64,000 nt of DNA from Thiosocius teredinicola. Its GTDB lineage: Bacteria; Pseudomonadota; Gammaproteobacteria; Chromatiales; Chromatiaceae. The notes under the pieces are model-generated. The model was given only the letters and a program-made list of their open reading frames with translations, was not told the origin of the DNA and searched no databases. The stretch lies in assembly GCF_002009425.1 (NCBI RefSeq), contig NZ_CP019936.1, forward strand, positions 536,001 through 600,000, in the 5' to 3' direction. How positions within the stretch are numbered: position 1 is the stretch's first letter; every line of letters begins with the position of its first letter. Positions 57,041-64,000 of the stretch are shown here, in pieces. The position numbers were made by a program, and so were the translations under genes.

Positions 57041-57772
57041 ATGAGCAAACCAGGGTCGACGAGGATCAGAACGCCGCGAATCGTTCAGCCGGGAGGCGGT
57101 GGCGGGCGTTCGGTGCTTTGGCTGTTTTTCCTGGTGGCCTTGGCTGCCTGGTCGTGGCAGGTGTTCGAATTCGGCCGGCAGCGCGCGGGTTTCGATGTCG
57201 GGCGATGCGATCAGGAGGCCTCCGTGTTCGAACGCCGCATCGAAGAACTGGAGGAAGAGCGCGAGAACCTGCGGGCGCAGGCGGCCAAACTGGAACGTGC
57301 CGGCCAGATCGATCGCGCCGCGGTCAATGGCGTGCAGGGTGAAGTGCGGTCGTTGCAGGAGGAGCGCGCCAGCCTCAAACGCGAGGTGGCTTTCCTGAAA
57401 AAGCTCGTCTCCGGTGGCGGCAAGAAGCTGGCGCTGGGCGATTATGATCTTGTCGATCTCGGCGAGGGCAAATACCGTTTTGAGGCCACCCTGTCGAAGC
57501 TCGGCGACGACGACAACACGGTTAGCGGTCAGGTCACCATTGAGGTCGCGGGACTGACGGAAGGCGCACCGGAAACCCTCGACCTGGGCAAGCTGACCAA
57601 AGGCAAGCGAACAAATATCGGTATCCGGTTCAAGAATTATCAGAAGCTCAAGACCGACCTGGCGTTGCCGAGCGGCTTTGAACCGGCATCGATAACGGTT
57701 GCCGTCAATCCGGATGGCAACACCTTCAAATCTTTCGAACAGGTTTTCGAGTGGAAATCTCCCGGTGCCTGA
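57041..57772 (+). CDS. DUF6776-type membrane-anchored coiled-coil protein
   Basis: This 243-aa protein has a membrane helix (VLWLFFLVALAAWSWQVF, about 25-42), a long coiled coil (about 55-128, RRIEELEEERENLRAQAAKLE) and a beta-rich C-terminal domain with FEATLSKLGDDDNTVSGQV. It sits five bases after argC and before bactofilin, a common gammaproteobacterial arrangement. The role is unknown; a link to cell shape or envelope is inferred from position. Confidence 0.8.
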   Translation: MSKPGSTRIRTPRIVQPGGGGGRSVLWLFFLVALAAWSWQVFEFGRQRAGFDVGRCDQEASVFERRIEELEEERENLRAQAAKLERAGQIDRAAVNGVQGEVRSLQEERASLKREVAFLKKLVSGGGKKLALGDYDLVDLGEGKYRFEATLSKLGDDDNTVSGQVTIEVAGLTEGAPETLDLGKLTKGKRTNIGIRFKNYQKLKTDLALPSGFEPASITVAVNPDGNTFKSFEQVFEWKSPGA

Positions 57773-57802
57773 TCGAACCACTTACCACGGGAAACAGACC
57801 AG

Positions 57803-58267
57803 ATGGCGCGTGTGAAACGTTTCAAGCCCCCAAAAGTGACTACCTTGATCGGCCATGGCACGGCGATCACCGGCGACGTGGTGTTCGCGGGCGGTCTGCA
57901 CCTCGACGGCAAGATCACCGGCAACGTCAACGGCGAGCCGGATACGCGCTCGACCCTGATCGTCAATGAGCAGGGCTTGGTCCAGGGCGATGTGCGGGTC
58001 GACAACCTGGTGTTGAACGGCTCGGTGATCGGCGACGTGTACGCCAACGAGCGGGTAGAGCTGGCGACCAATGCCCGCGTTACCGGTACGGTTTATTACT
58101 GCCTGCTCGAGATGGCTATGGGGGCCGAGGTCAACGGCAAGCTGGTGCATACCGAAGAGGGTGAGCCGCGGCGCATTGGATACGACGGCAATCCCGCCGC
58201 CGCTGACGACGCGGCCACGGCTGAGGAGCCGGTCGAACCCGTCCCGGGCACCGAGGCTAATACTTGA
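57803..58267 (+). CDS. Bactofilin (polymer-forming cytoskeletal protein)
   Basis: This 154-aa protein has the bactofilin core: TTLIGHGTAITGDVVFAGGLHLDGKITGNVNGE and later GDVRVDNLVLNGSVIGDVYANERVEL, a right-handed beta-helix forming filaments. The tail is flexible and acidic. Bactofilins give local cell shape or anchor envelope proteins. The gene lies 30 bp after DUF6776. Confidence 0.92.
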   Translation: MARVKRFKPPKVTTLIGHGTAITGDVVFAGGLHLDGKITGNVNGEPDTRSTLIVNEQGLVQGDVRVDNLVLNGSVIGDVYANERVELATNARVTGTVYYCLLEMAMGAEVNGKLVHTEEGEPRRIGYDGNPAAADDAATAEEPVEPVPGTEANT

Positions 58268-58343
58268 CTAAATTAATAGGTATATACATACTCTCGAACA
58301 CTTCGCGGCCCACGCCGCGTCCCGGCACATTGCAGGTGGTGGT

Positions 58344-58697
58344 ATGACTGAACAAGCTGTGACAACGACCGACCCCTTGGTTTTCACCTCGGCGGCGGCC
58401 AAGAAAGTGTCCGAATTGATTGCCGAAGAAGGTAACCCGGAGCTGATGCTGCGCATCTATGTGCAGGGCGGCGGTTGCTCGGGATTTCAGTACGGCTTCA
58501 CGTTCGATGAGTCTGTCAACGAAGGCGATGAGAAGGTCGTGACCGATGGTGTGACCCTGCTGATCGACCCGATGAGCATTCAATACCTGATGGGTGCCGA
58601 GGTCGACTACTCAGAAGGTCTGCAGGGTGCGCAGTTCGTCATCCGCAACCCGAATGCGACCACGACCTGTGGCTGCGGCTCGTCGTTCTCGACCTGA
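58344..58697 (+). CDS. erpA: Iron-sulfur insertion protein ErpA
   Basis: This 117-aa protein shows the full A-type signature: [15 protein letters not shown] and the C-terminal [11 protein letters not shown]. ErpA delivers Fe-S clusters to essential targets such as IspG/IspH. Length and order after bactofilin match related genomes. A strong terminator follows. Compare the divergent carrier at 51682. Confidence 0.96.
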   Translation: MTEQAVTTTDPLVFTSAAAKKVSELIAEEGNPELMLRIYVQGGGCSGFQYGFTFDESVNEGDEKVVTDGVTLLIDPMSIQYLMGAEVDYSEGLQGAQFVIRNPNATTTCGCGSSFST

Positions 58698-58716
58698 GCG
58701 AAGCATTTCGAACCGA

Positions 58717-58743
58717 TGAAAAAGGCGCCCTAGGGCGCCTTTT
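58717..58743 (+). terminator. Intrinsic terminator after erpA
   Basis: AAAAGGCGCCC, loop TA, GGGCGCC and TTTTTT form a tight stem with a T-run. It sits between the convergent erpA and Pat-type genes and may work in both directions. Confidence 0.92.
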
Positions 58744-58766
58744 TTCGTTGTTGGTAGGCCAGCCCT

Positions 58767-61448
58767 TTAGAGGTGACGCCGCACCTCGACCACATCGGGT
58801 TCTTCGGCATTGTGCACGGTGCGGAAACCGAGGTTCTCACACAGGCGCAGCATCTTGCTGTTCTGCGACAGCACTTCGCCTTCCATGATCTCGATGCCGC
58901 GGTCGCGCGCGACCGTCATCAACCGCTGCATCAGCTGGCGTCCGATACCCTTCTTCTGCCAGGCATCGGCCACGGTCAACGCAAACTCGCATGACTGGCG
59001 GTCAGGGTTGCTGACGTAGCGGGCGACGCCAAGGATACGGGCATTGGGCGTGTGCTCGTTGATCACTGCGACCAGCGCCATCTCTCGGTCGTAATCGATC
59101 TGCGTAAAGCGCGCCAGCATCAGCGGGGTGAGCTTGTCCATGCTCTGCATGAAGCGGAAGTACTTGCTCTCGGGCGACAGGTTCTCGACGAAGTCCTGCT
59201 CGATCTCGGCGTCTTCCGGGCGGATCGGACGGACCAGTACGTCGGTGCCGTCGGGCAGCTGCCACGAGGTCTCCAACTCGGGCGGATACGGATGGATCGC
59301 CATGTGGCCGTAATGCGTGGTGCTCGCCTTGGGCGGGGCCACAACCACCCGCGCATCGACCGCGATCACACCGTCTTCGTCGACCAGCAGCGGGTTGATG
59401 TCGAGCTCCTGCACCTCGGGCAGTTCACAGGCGATCTCTGAGATGCGTTGCAGCACGTCGGTCAGCTTGGCGATGTCGGCCTCGGGCAGGTTGCGGAAAC
59501 GCTTGAGGAAGCGCGCCGCGCGGGTGCCGCGTATCAGTTCTCGACTCAAGTATTCGTTGAGCGGAGGCAGTGCCACCTGGCTGTCCGCAAAGATCTCCAC
59601 GGCCGTGCCGCCCGCACCGAAACTGATGACCGGGCCGAACACCGGATCGTGCGCGATACCGATCATGATCTCGCGCGCATGAGGCCGGTCGAGCATCGGT
59701 TCGATCGTGACGCCGGAAACACGCGCATCCGGACACTGTGCACTGACGCCGTCGATCATCTCGCGGAACGCGGTGCGCACCGAACGCGGCTCGCGGATGT
59801 TCAGGCGCACACCGCCGACATCCGACTTGTGGGTAATGTCCGGCGAATTGATCTTCATCGCCACCGGCAGGCCGACACCTTCGGCCGCGATCAGCGCATC
59901 GGCCGCCGAGTTCACATTGATGCTCGGCGAAGTCGGGATGTGGAAGGCCTTGAGTACGGCCTTGGCTTCGGCGCTGCTCAGCGTATAGCGACGTTCGCCC
60001 ATGGCGTGCTCGATGATCAGGCGTGCGCCGTCGACGTCCGGCTCTTTGTGTTTCGACAACGGCGTCGGCGCCTGTAGCAGGGCCTTTTGGTTGCGCCGGT
60101 AACAGGCGAGGTAGCCGAAGGCGTCCACGCCGCCTTCCGGGCTGTTGAACTGTGGGATGCCGGCGGCGGCGAAACGCTCACGGCCCTCGTTGACCAGGTT
60201 CTCGCCCATCCAGCAGGCGAGGATCGGCTTGTTGGCCTCTTTGGCTGCCTCGATGACGCCCTCGGCGCAGGCCGTCGGGTCGGTCATCGCCTGCGGTGTC
60301 AGCAGTACCAGCAGGCCGTCGACGCCTGAGTCGGCCAAGACGATCTCGGTTGCTGCTTTGTAGCGACCCGCGTCGGCATCGCCGAGGATGTCCACCGGGT
60401 CGCTGTGCGACCAGTGTGCCGGCAACACCTCGCTGAGCTTGTCGATGGTCTGGGGCGCCAGTTCGGCCAGCGGCACGGTCAGGTCGCTGGCACGGTCAGC
60501 CGCCATTACGCCCGGCCCGCCGCCGTTGGTCACGATCGCCAGGCGCGGTCCCTCGACGCGTGTGCCGGAGGCCAGCGTATGAGCGGCAGCAAACAGCTGG
60601 TTGACGGTGAGCACGCGCACCGCGCCGGCGCGTTGCACGGCCGCGTCGAACACGTCGTCGCCACCGACCATGGCGCCGGTATGCGAAACCGCGGCGCGGG
60701 TGCCGCTCTCGTTGCGCCCGGACTTCACCACGATCACCGGCTTGAGGCGGGCCGCGACACGCAGGCCGCTCATGAACGAACGCGCATCCGAGATGCCTTC
60801 CACGTACAGCAGGATGCTTTTGGTCTCCGGGTCCACGGCGAGGTAGTCGAGTACGTGGCCGAAACCGATATCCGCCGTGGCCCCGAGCGAGGCCACCGCG
60901 GAGAAGCCGAAGCCGCTGGAATCCGCCCAGTCGAGCAGCGCCGTGCAGAACGCACCCGACTGCGCGACCAGGGCGACGTGGCCCGATTTCACGCCGCTCT
61001 TGGCAAACGTTGCGTTCAGGCCGGCACGTGGGCGGATCACGCCGAGGCAGTTCGGGCCGACCAGCGGGATGTCGTAGGTGCGGGCGATATCGACGATTTC
61101 GTTCTGCAGCGCCTGGCCGCGTTTGCCGATCTCGCCGAAGCCCGCCGACAGCACCACGGCAGCACCAACGCCGTGCTCGCCACATTCGCGCATGACCTGC
61201 GGAATCGCCACGGCCGGAATGGCGATCACCACCAGTTCGATCGGGTGGTCGATGTCGCTGATCGAGGCGTATGCCTTCATCCCCTGCACGGTGTCGTGCT
61301 TGGGATTGACCGGATAGATGACCCCCTGGAAGCCGCTTTCACGTATATTGCGAAGTACCTGGCCACCGACAGATTCCTCGCGATCGGAAGCCCCGACGAC
61401 GGCCACCGACTGAGGTTCGAAAATCTTGTTCAGATAATGTTTTTTCAT
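58767..61448 (-). CDS. Pat-type acyl-CoA synthetase/GNAT protein acetyltransferase fusion
   Basis: This 893-aa protein joins an NDP-forming acyl-CoA synthetase part (CoA-binding domain from residue 10 with SVAVVGASDREES, ligase domain, ATP-grasp at about 480-700) to a C-terminal GNAT domain (about 725-890, with ADAWQKKGIGRQLMQRL). This is the layout of Pat/PatZ, which acetylates Acs and other lysines. His256 in AAVSHTGAMVGG sits where ADP-forming synthetases carry the catalytic phosphohistidine; in enterobacterial Pat that residue is reported lost, so this one may keep enzymatic activity. It is divergent from a deacetylase-family gene. Confidence 0.9.
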   Translation of the reverse strand: MKKHYLNKIFEPQSVAVVGASDREESVGGQVLRNIRESGFQGVIYPVNPKHDTVQGMKAYASISDIDHPIELVVIAIPAVAIPQVMRECGEHGVGAAVVLSAGFGEIGKRGQALQNEIVDIARTYDIPLVGPNCLGVIRPRAGLNATFAKSGVKSGHVALVAQSGAFCTALLDWADSSGFGFSAVASLGATADIGFGHVLDYLAVDPETKSILLYVEGISDARSFMSGLRVAARLKPVIVVKSGRNESGTRAAVSHTGAMVGGDDVFDAAVQRAGAVRVLTVNQLFAAAHTLASGTRVEGPRLAIVTNGGGPGVMAADRASDLTVPLAELAPQTIDKLSEVLPAHWSHSDPVDILGDADAGRYKAATEIVLADSGVDGLLVLLTPQAMTDPTACAEGVIEAAKEANKPILACWMGENLVNEGRERFAAAGIPQFNSPEGGVDAFGYLACYRRNQKALLQAPTPLSKHKEPDVDGARLIIEHAMGERRYTLSSAEAKAVLKAFHIPTSPSINVNSAADALIAAEGVGLPVAMKINSPDITHKSDVGGVRLNIREPRSVRTAFREMIDGVSAQCPDARVSGVTIEPMLDRPHAREIMIGIAHDPVFGPVISFGAGGTAVEIFADSQVALPPLNEYLSRELIRGTRAARFLKRFRNLPEADIAKLTDVLQRISEIACELPEVQELDINPLLVDEDGVIAVDARVVVAPPKASTTHYGHMAIHPYPPELETSWQLPDGTDVLVRPIRPEDAEIEQDFVENLSPESKYFRFMQSMDKLTPLMLARFTQIDYDREMALVAVINEHTPNARILGVARYVSNPDRQSCEFALTVADAWQKKGIGRQLMQRLMTVARDRGIEIMEGEVLSQNSKMLRLCENLGFRTVHNAEEPDVVEVRRHL

Positions 61449-61532
61449 GTCACTACTACAACTTTGAGGGGCCGGATAAGACGGGGCGGCCGGAGTTCCG
61501 CAAGCTAGCTTATTCCCGAATTAGGACAACTA

Positions 61533-61547
61533 TGTTGCACTGCAACA
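61533..61547. promoter_or_regulatory. Perfect 15-bp dyad between pat-like and deacetylase-like genes
   Basis: TGTTGCA-C-TGCAACA is a perfect dyad with 7-bp arms around one central base. It lies in the 138-bp divergent region, 85 bp from the Pat-type start and 40 bp from the deacetylase start. This is the classic place and shape for an operator controlling both genes. Confidence 0.5.
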
Positions 61548-61586
61548 ACGTCAGCGGCAAGATTCAGTAAAGATTTAGGGGTTTCC

Positions 61587-62513
61587 ATGGCCATTGCTTA
61601 CGTTTCGCACTACGACTGTCAGATGCATGACATGGGCCACCACCACCCCGAACAGCCGGCACGCCTAAGCGCGATCAACGACCGGCTGATCGCGACCGGG
61701 CTGGAAATGGTGCTGCATCAATATGACGCCCCGTTGGCAACCCGCGAGATGCTCGAAGCAGCACACGATTCCGACTATATAGACGAGATTTTCGCCGCTG
61801 CCCCGAAAGAGGGGATCCATTGGGTAGATGGCGATACCGCGATGAACAAGTATTCCCTGAACGCGGCGTTGCGCGCGGCCGGGGCAGTGGCGCTGGGTGT
61901 GGACCTGGTCATGGAGGGCAAGGTCAAGCAGGTATTTTGCGGCGTGAGGCCGCCGGGCCATCATGCCGAGCGTCACCGGGCGATGGGCTTTTGTCTGTTC
62001 AACAACATCGCGGTCGGTGCTTACCACGCCATCAACCAGTACGGTCTGAAGCGGGTGGCGATTGTCGATTTCGATGTACACCACGGCAACGGCACCGAAG
62101 ATATCGTGTCGGGTGACGAGCACATCCTGTTTTGTTCGACCTTCCAGCACCCCTTCTACCCGCATTCGGGTTACGACACCGATGTGCCGAATATCGTCAA
62201 CGCGCCGCTACCGTCCGGCGCGACCGGCAAGCAGTTTCGCGAGGCGGTGGAACAGTACTGGTTGCCTCGTCTCGATGCCTTCGAGCCGGAACTGGTGATG
62301 ATCTCCGCGGGTTTCGATGCCCATCAGGCCGACGATATGGCCAACCTGCAGTTGATCGACTCAGACTACGCCTGGGTTACGCGCCGGCTGTGCGAGGTCG
62401 CCGACAAGTGGGCGCAGGGTCGCGTCGTGTCGTCGCTGGAGGGTGGCTACGAGTTACATGCGCTGGCGCGCAGTGTCGAGGCGCATTTGAAGGCGTTTTT
62501 GGGCGAAAACTAG
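61587..62513 (+). CDS. Histone deacetylase/acetoin utilisation family protein
   Basis: This 308-aa protein shows the class II-like zinc deacetylase motifs: MGHHHPEQPARL, CGVRPPGHHAERHRAMGFCLFNN (catalytic His pair), VDFDVHHGNGTED (zinc ligands Asp and His) and SAGFDAHQADD (Asp ligand). Bacterial members remove acetyl groups from proteins, polyamines or small molecules. ATG 61587 follows TAGGGG. Its position divergent from the Pat-type acetyltransferase suggests it reverses that enzyme's acylation; the substrate is not proven. Confidence 0.92.
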   Translation: MAIAYVSHYDCQMHDMGHHHPEQPARLSAINDRLIATGLEMVLHQYDAPLATREMLEAAHDSDYIDEIFAAAPKEGIHWVDGDTAMNKYSLNAALRAAGAVALGVDLVMEGKVKQVFCGVRPPGHHAERHRAMGFCLFNNIAVGAYHAINQYGLKRVAIVDFDVHHGNGTEDIVSGDEHILFCSTFQHPFYPHSGYDTDVPNIVNAPLPSGATGKQFREAVEQYWLPRLDAFEPELVMISAGFDAHQADDMANLQLIDSDYAWVTRRLCEVADKWAQGRVVSSLEGGYELHALARSVEAHLKAFLGEN

Positions 62514-62519
62514 CCCGCG

Positions 62520-63623
62520 TCAAGCTGCATGCACGGCGCCGAGAATGCGGTATTGATCGGCGCCCGTCACCGACGGCAGATTGCCCGGTGCCCCGGCCAG
62601 GGTGCGCTGCGCCAGCCAGGCGAACGCCATGGCTTCCATCCATTCCGGATCGATCCCGTGAGTGCTCGTCGGTTCGACCGGAATCCCTAGTGTCTTGCCG
62701 AGCCTTTGCATCAACACGTTGTTGTGCGCGCCGCCGCCGCACACCAGAACCCGTTCGGTACCCGATGCGTGCTGCCGGATGGCGTCGCTGATCGATTGCG
62801 ACGTTAGCGCGAGTAGCGTGGCCTGCACCTCGGCGCCGCTGTAGCGGCTGTCAGCCCCGAGTCTGTCGTGCAGCCAACGGTTGGAGAAGTATTGCGTGCC
62901 CGTGCTCTTGGGTGGCGCGAGCGTGAAATACGGATCGTTCAGCAGCGCGTTCAACAGGTCGGGCACCGGGGATGCGGACGCCGCCCATTTGCCGTCGGCG
63001 TCGAATGGCTTGCCCTGTTGCTGGCGGATCCAGCCGTCCATCAGGCAGTTTGCCGGGCCGGTGTCGAATCCGATGGCTTCGCGCTCGCGGTCTTTGGGCA
63101 GCACGGTGATGTTGGCGATGCCGCCGAGATTGAGCACTACCCGGTTTTCGTCATCGTGGCGCAGGACCGCTTCGTGAAAAGCAGGCGCCAGCGGTGCGCC
63201 TTGGCCGCCGGCCGCCATGTCGCGTCGGCGGAAATCGTTGATTGTGGTGATGCCGGTGCGTTCGGCGATGATATTCGCATCGCCGAGCTGCAGCGTGGCG
63301 GGCGGGAATCGCTCCGGTGCATGCGCGACCGTTTGCCCATGGCAGCCTATCGCGGCTACATCGGTTGCCGGGGTGCCGCTTTGATGTAGCAGCTGGTCGA
63401 TGGCTTCGGCGAAGAACAGCCCGACATCGGCGTCGAGCACGGCGAAATCGGTGGCCGAGAGGGGGGAGCCGGCAGCGAGCGCCTGCAGGCGCTCGCGCAG
63501 CGAATGTGGCCAGGCGGTGTCATGGGTGGCAAGCAGCCGGGGTGTTTCCCCGGCAAGATCAACCAATGCACTGTCGACGGCATCCATGCTCGTCCCGGAC
63601 ATGACGCCAACGAAGAGTGCCAT
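62520..63623 (-). CDS. anmK: Anhydro-N-acetylmuramic acid kinase
   Basis: This 367-aa ASKHA-fold kinase starts MALFVGVMSGTSMDAVDSALVDL, the AnmK signature, and has AIGCHGQTVAH, NLGGIANITVLP, GFDTGPANCLMDGW and LVCGGGAHNNVLM. It phosphorylates and opens anhydroMurNAc in cell wall recycling, complementing mpl in this window. It is convergent with the deacetylase gene, 6 bp between stops, and 3 bp after the M23 peptidase gene. Confidence 0.96.
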   Translation of the reverse strand: MALFVGVMSGTSMDAVDSALVDLAGETPRLLATHDTAWPHSLRERLQALAAGSPLSATDFAVLDADVGLFFAEAIDQLLHQSGTPATDVAAIGCHGQTVAHAPERFPPATLQLGDANIIAERTGITTINDFRRRDMAAGGQGAPLAPAFHEAVLRHDDENRVVLNLGGIANITVLPKDREREAIGFDTGPANCLMDGWIRQQQGKPFDADGKWAASASPVPDLLNALLNDPYFTLAPPKSTGTQYFSNRWLHDRLGADSRYSGAEVQATLLALTSQSISDAIRQHASGTERVLVCGGGAHNNVLMQRLGKTLGIPVEPTSTHGIDPEWMEAMAFAWLAQRTLAGAPGNLPSVTGADQYRILGAVHAA

Positions 63624-63626
63624 GGC

Positions 63627-64000
63627 TTACGGGGTGACTCGAGCCCCGCTTGCGCTAGCCACCATGGTGTCGGCCGGAATGGCTTCCAGTTTGGCCAACA
63701 ACGGCGCGGTGACCTTGCGGAACTTGGCCAGTTCGGCATTCGGCAGCGCCAGCGACTTGGGCAGTTTCACTTTCAGCGGGTCGCGATGCTGACCATGAAC
63801 GCGGAACTCGTAGTGCAGATGTGGACCGGTCGCCAAACCCGTCGAACCCACGTAACCGATCACCTGGCCCTGTTTCACGCGGTTGCCGTTCTTGGCGCGC
63901 TTCGAGAAGCCGTTGAGGTGTGCATAAAGCGTGGTGTACTTGTTGGCGTGCTCGACGATGACGACGTTTCCGTAACCGCTTTTCTTGCCACGGAAGACGA
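63627..64000 (-). CDS. M23-family peptidase, cut by the window edge
   Basis: An open frame of about 124 codons runs in from the right edge to a stop at 63627. It has the LytM motifs GYGNVVIVEHANKYTTLYAHLNGF and GPHLHYEFRVHG (catalytic HxH), so this is the C-terminal part of a zinc metallopeptidase or its inactive form that acts on peptidoglycan. The N-terminus lies outside. A short alternative start at 63878 only covers the last part of the domain and is not the true start. The pairing with anmK is common in gammaproteobacteria. Confidence 0.92.
   Translation of the reverse strand, partial: VFRGKKSGYGNVVIVEHANKYTTLYAHLNGFSKRAKNGNRVKQGQVIGYVGSTGLATGPHLHYEFRVHGQHRDPLKVKLPKSLALPNAELAKFRKVTAPLLAKLEAIPADTMVASASGARVTP

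Overview
The window looks like a chromosomal segment of a GC-rich gammaproteobacterium, probably a Chromatiales-type sulfur oxidiser or a relative. This rests on household gene sets and orders (gmk-rpoZ-spoT; thiD-thiE-hemL; argC-DUF6776-bactofilin-erpA; anmK next to an M23 peptidase), a complete System I cytochrome c maturation operon, a DsrC-like protein and several c-type cytochromes. The assignment is inference from gene content. No rRNA, CRISPR array, intact insertion sequence or prophage was seen.

Layout. 1-6.4 kb is an accessory redox and stress region: a cut lipoprotein gene, an AraC regulator divergent from an AhpD-like protein, two cytochrome P460-like genes, a hemerythrin behind a sigma-54-like promoter, a periplasmic metallo-hydrolase, and an ECF sigma/anti-sigma pair. 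6.4-10.5 kb is patchy and partly AT-rich: inverted repeats, a zinc-ribbon methyltransferase, a secreted beta-propeller-like protein, a 50-aa zinc-ribbon protein absent from ordinary long-ORF calls, a tRNA-Arg(CCG) and a truncated second copy of that tRNA's 5' end. 10.5-14.4 kb holds a nickel-permease-like gene, hypF and a DsrC-like gene lacking both arm cysteines. 14.4-21.6 kb is ccmABCDEFGHI, followed by a Crp/Fnr regulator and a membrane-anchored diheme cytochrome.

23.6-32 kb is mostly household: rep helicase, a beta-hydroxyacid dehydrogenase, a LOG-family protein, a DUF2782 protein, rdgB, rph, a Ser/Thr kinase with its PP2C phosphatase, and yicC. 32-39.4 kb is a surface glycan locus: one GT4 glycosyltransferase, three paralogous DxD-type putative glycosyltransferases, an O-antigen ligase-like membrane protein and two divergent ELM1-like proteins. 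39.6-47.9 kb carries gmk, rpoZ, spoT, rnd, mpl, ubiX, a LON-domain protein and a DedA protein. 47.9-50.6 kb is thiD-thiE-hemL. 50.8-52.1 kb carries rubredoxin, a DUF5063 protein and an unusual A-type Fe-S carrier.

52.1-55.8 kb, on the minus strand, is a four-gene envelope and heme group: DUF4126, TlpA-like thioredoxin, hemJ and a membrane/TPR protein. 56-58.7 kb is argC, DUF6776, bactofilin and erpA. At 58.8-62.5 kb a Pat-type acyl-CoA-synthetase/GNAT acetyltransferase is divergent from a histone-deacetylase-family protein, with a perfect 15-bp dyad between them; this looks like a writer/eraser pair for lysine acylation. anmK and a cut M23 peptidase gene close the window.

Functionally, the ccm operon would mature the cytochromes encoded here. 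hemL, hemJ and the Fe-S carriers support cofactor supply, and the P460, hemerythrin and ECF genes suggest handling of nitrogen-oxide or oxidative stress. The best candidates for something new are the acylation writer/eraser pair, the family of three paralogous glycosyltransferases, the cysteine-less DsrC-like protein, and the P460/hemerythrin/ECF neighbourhood.
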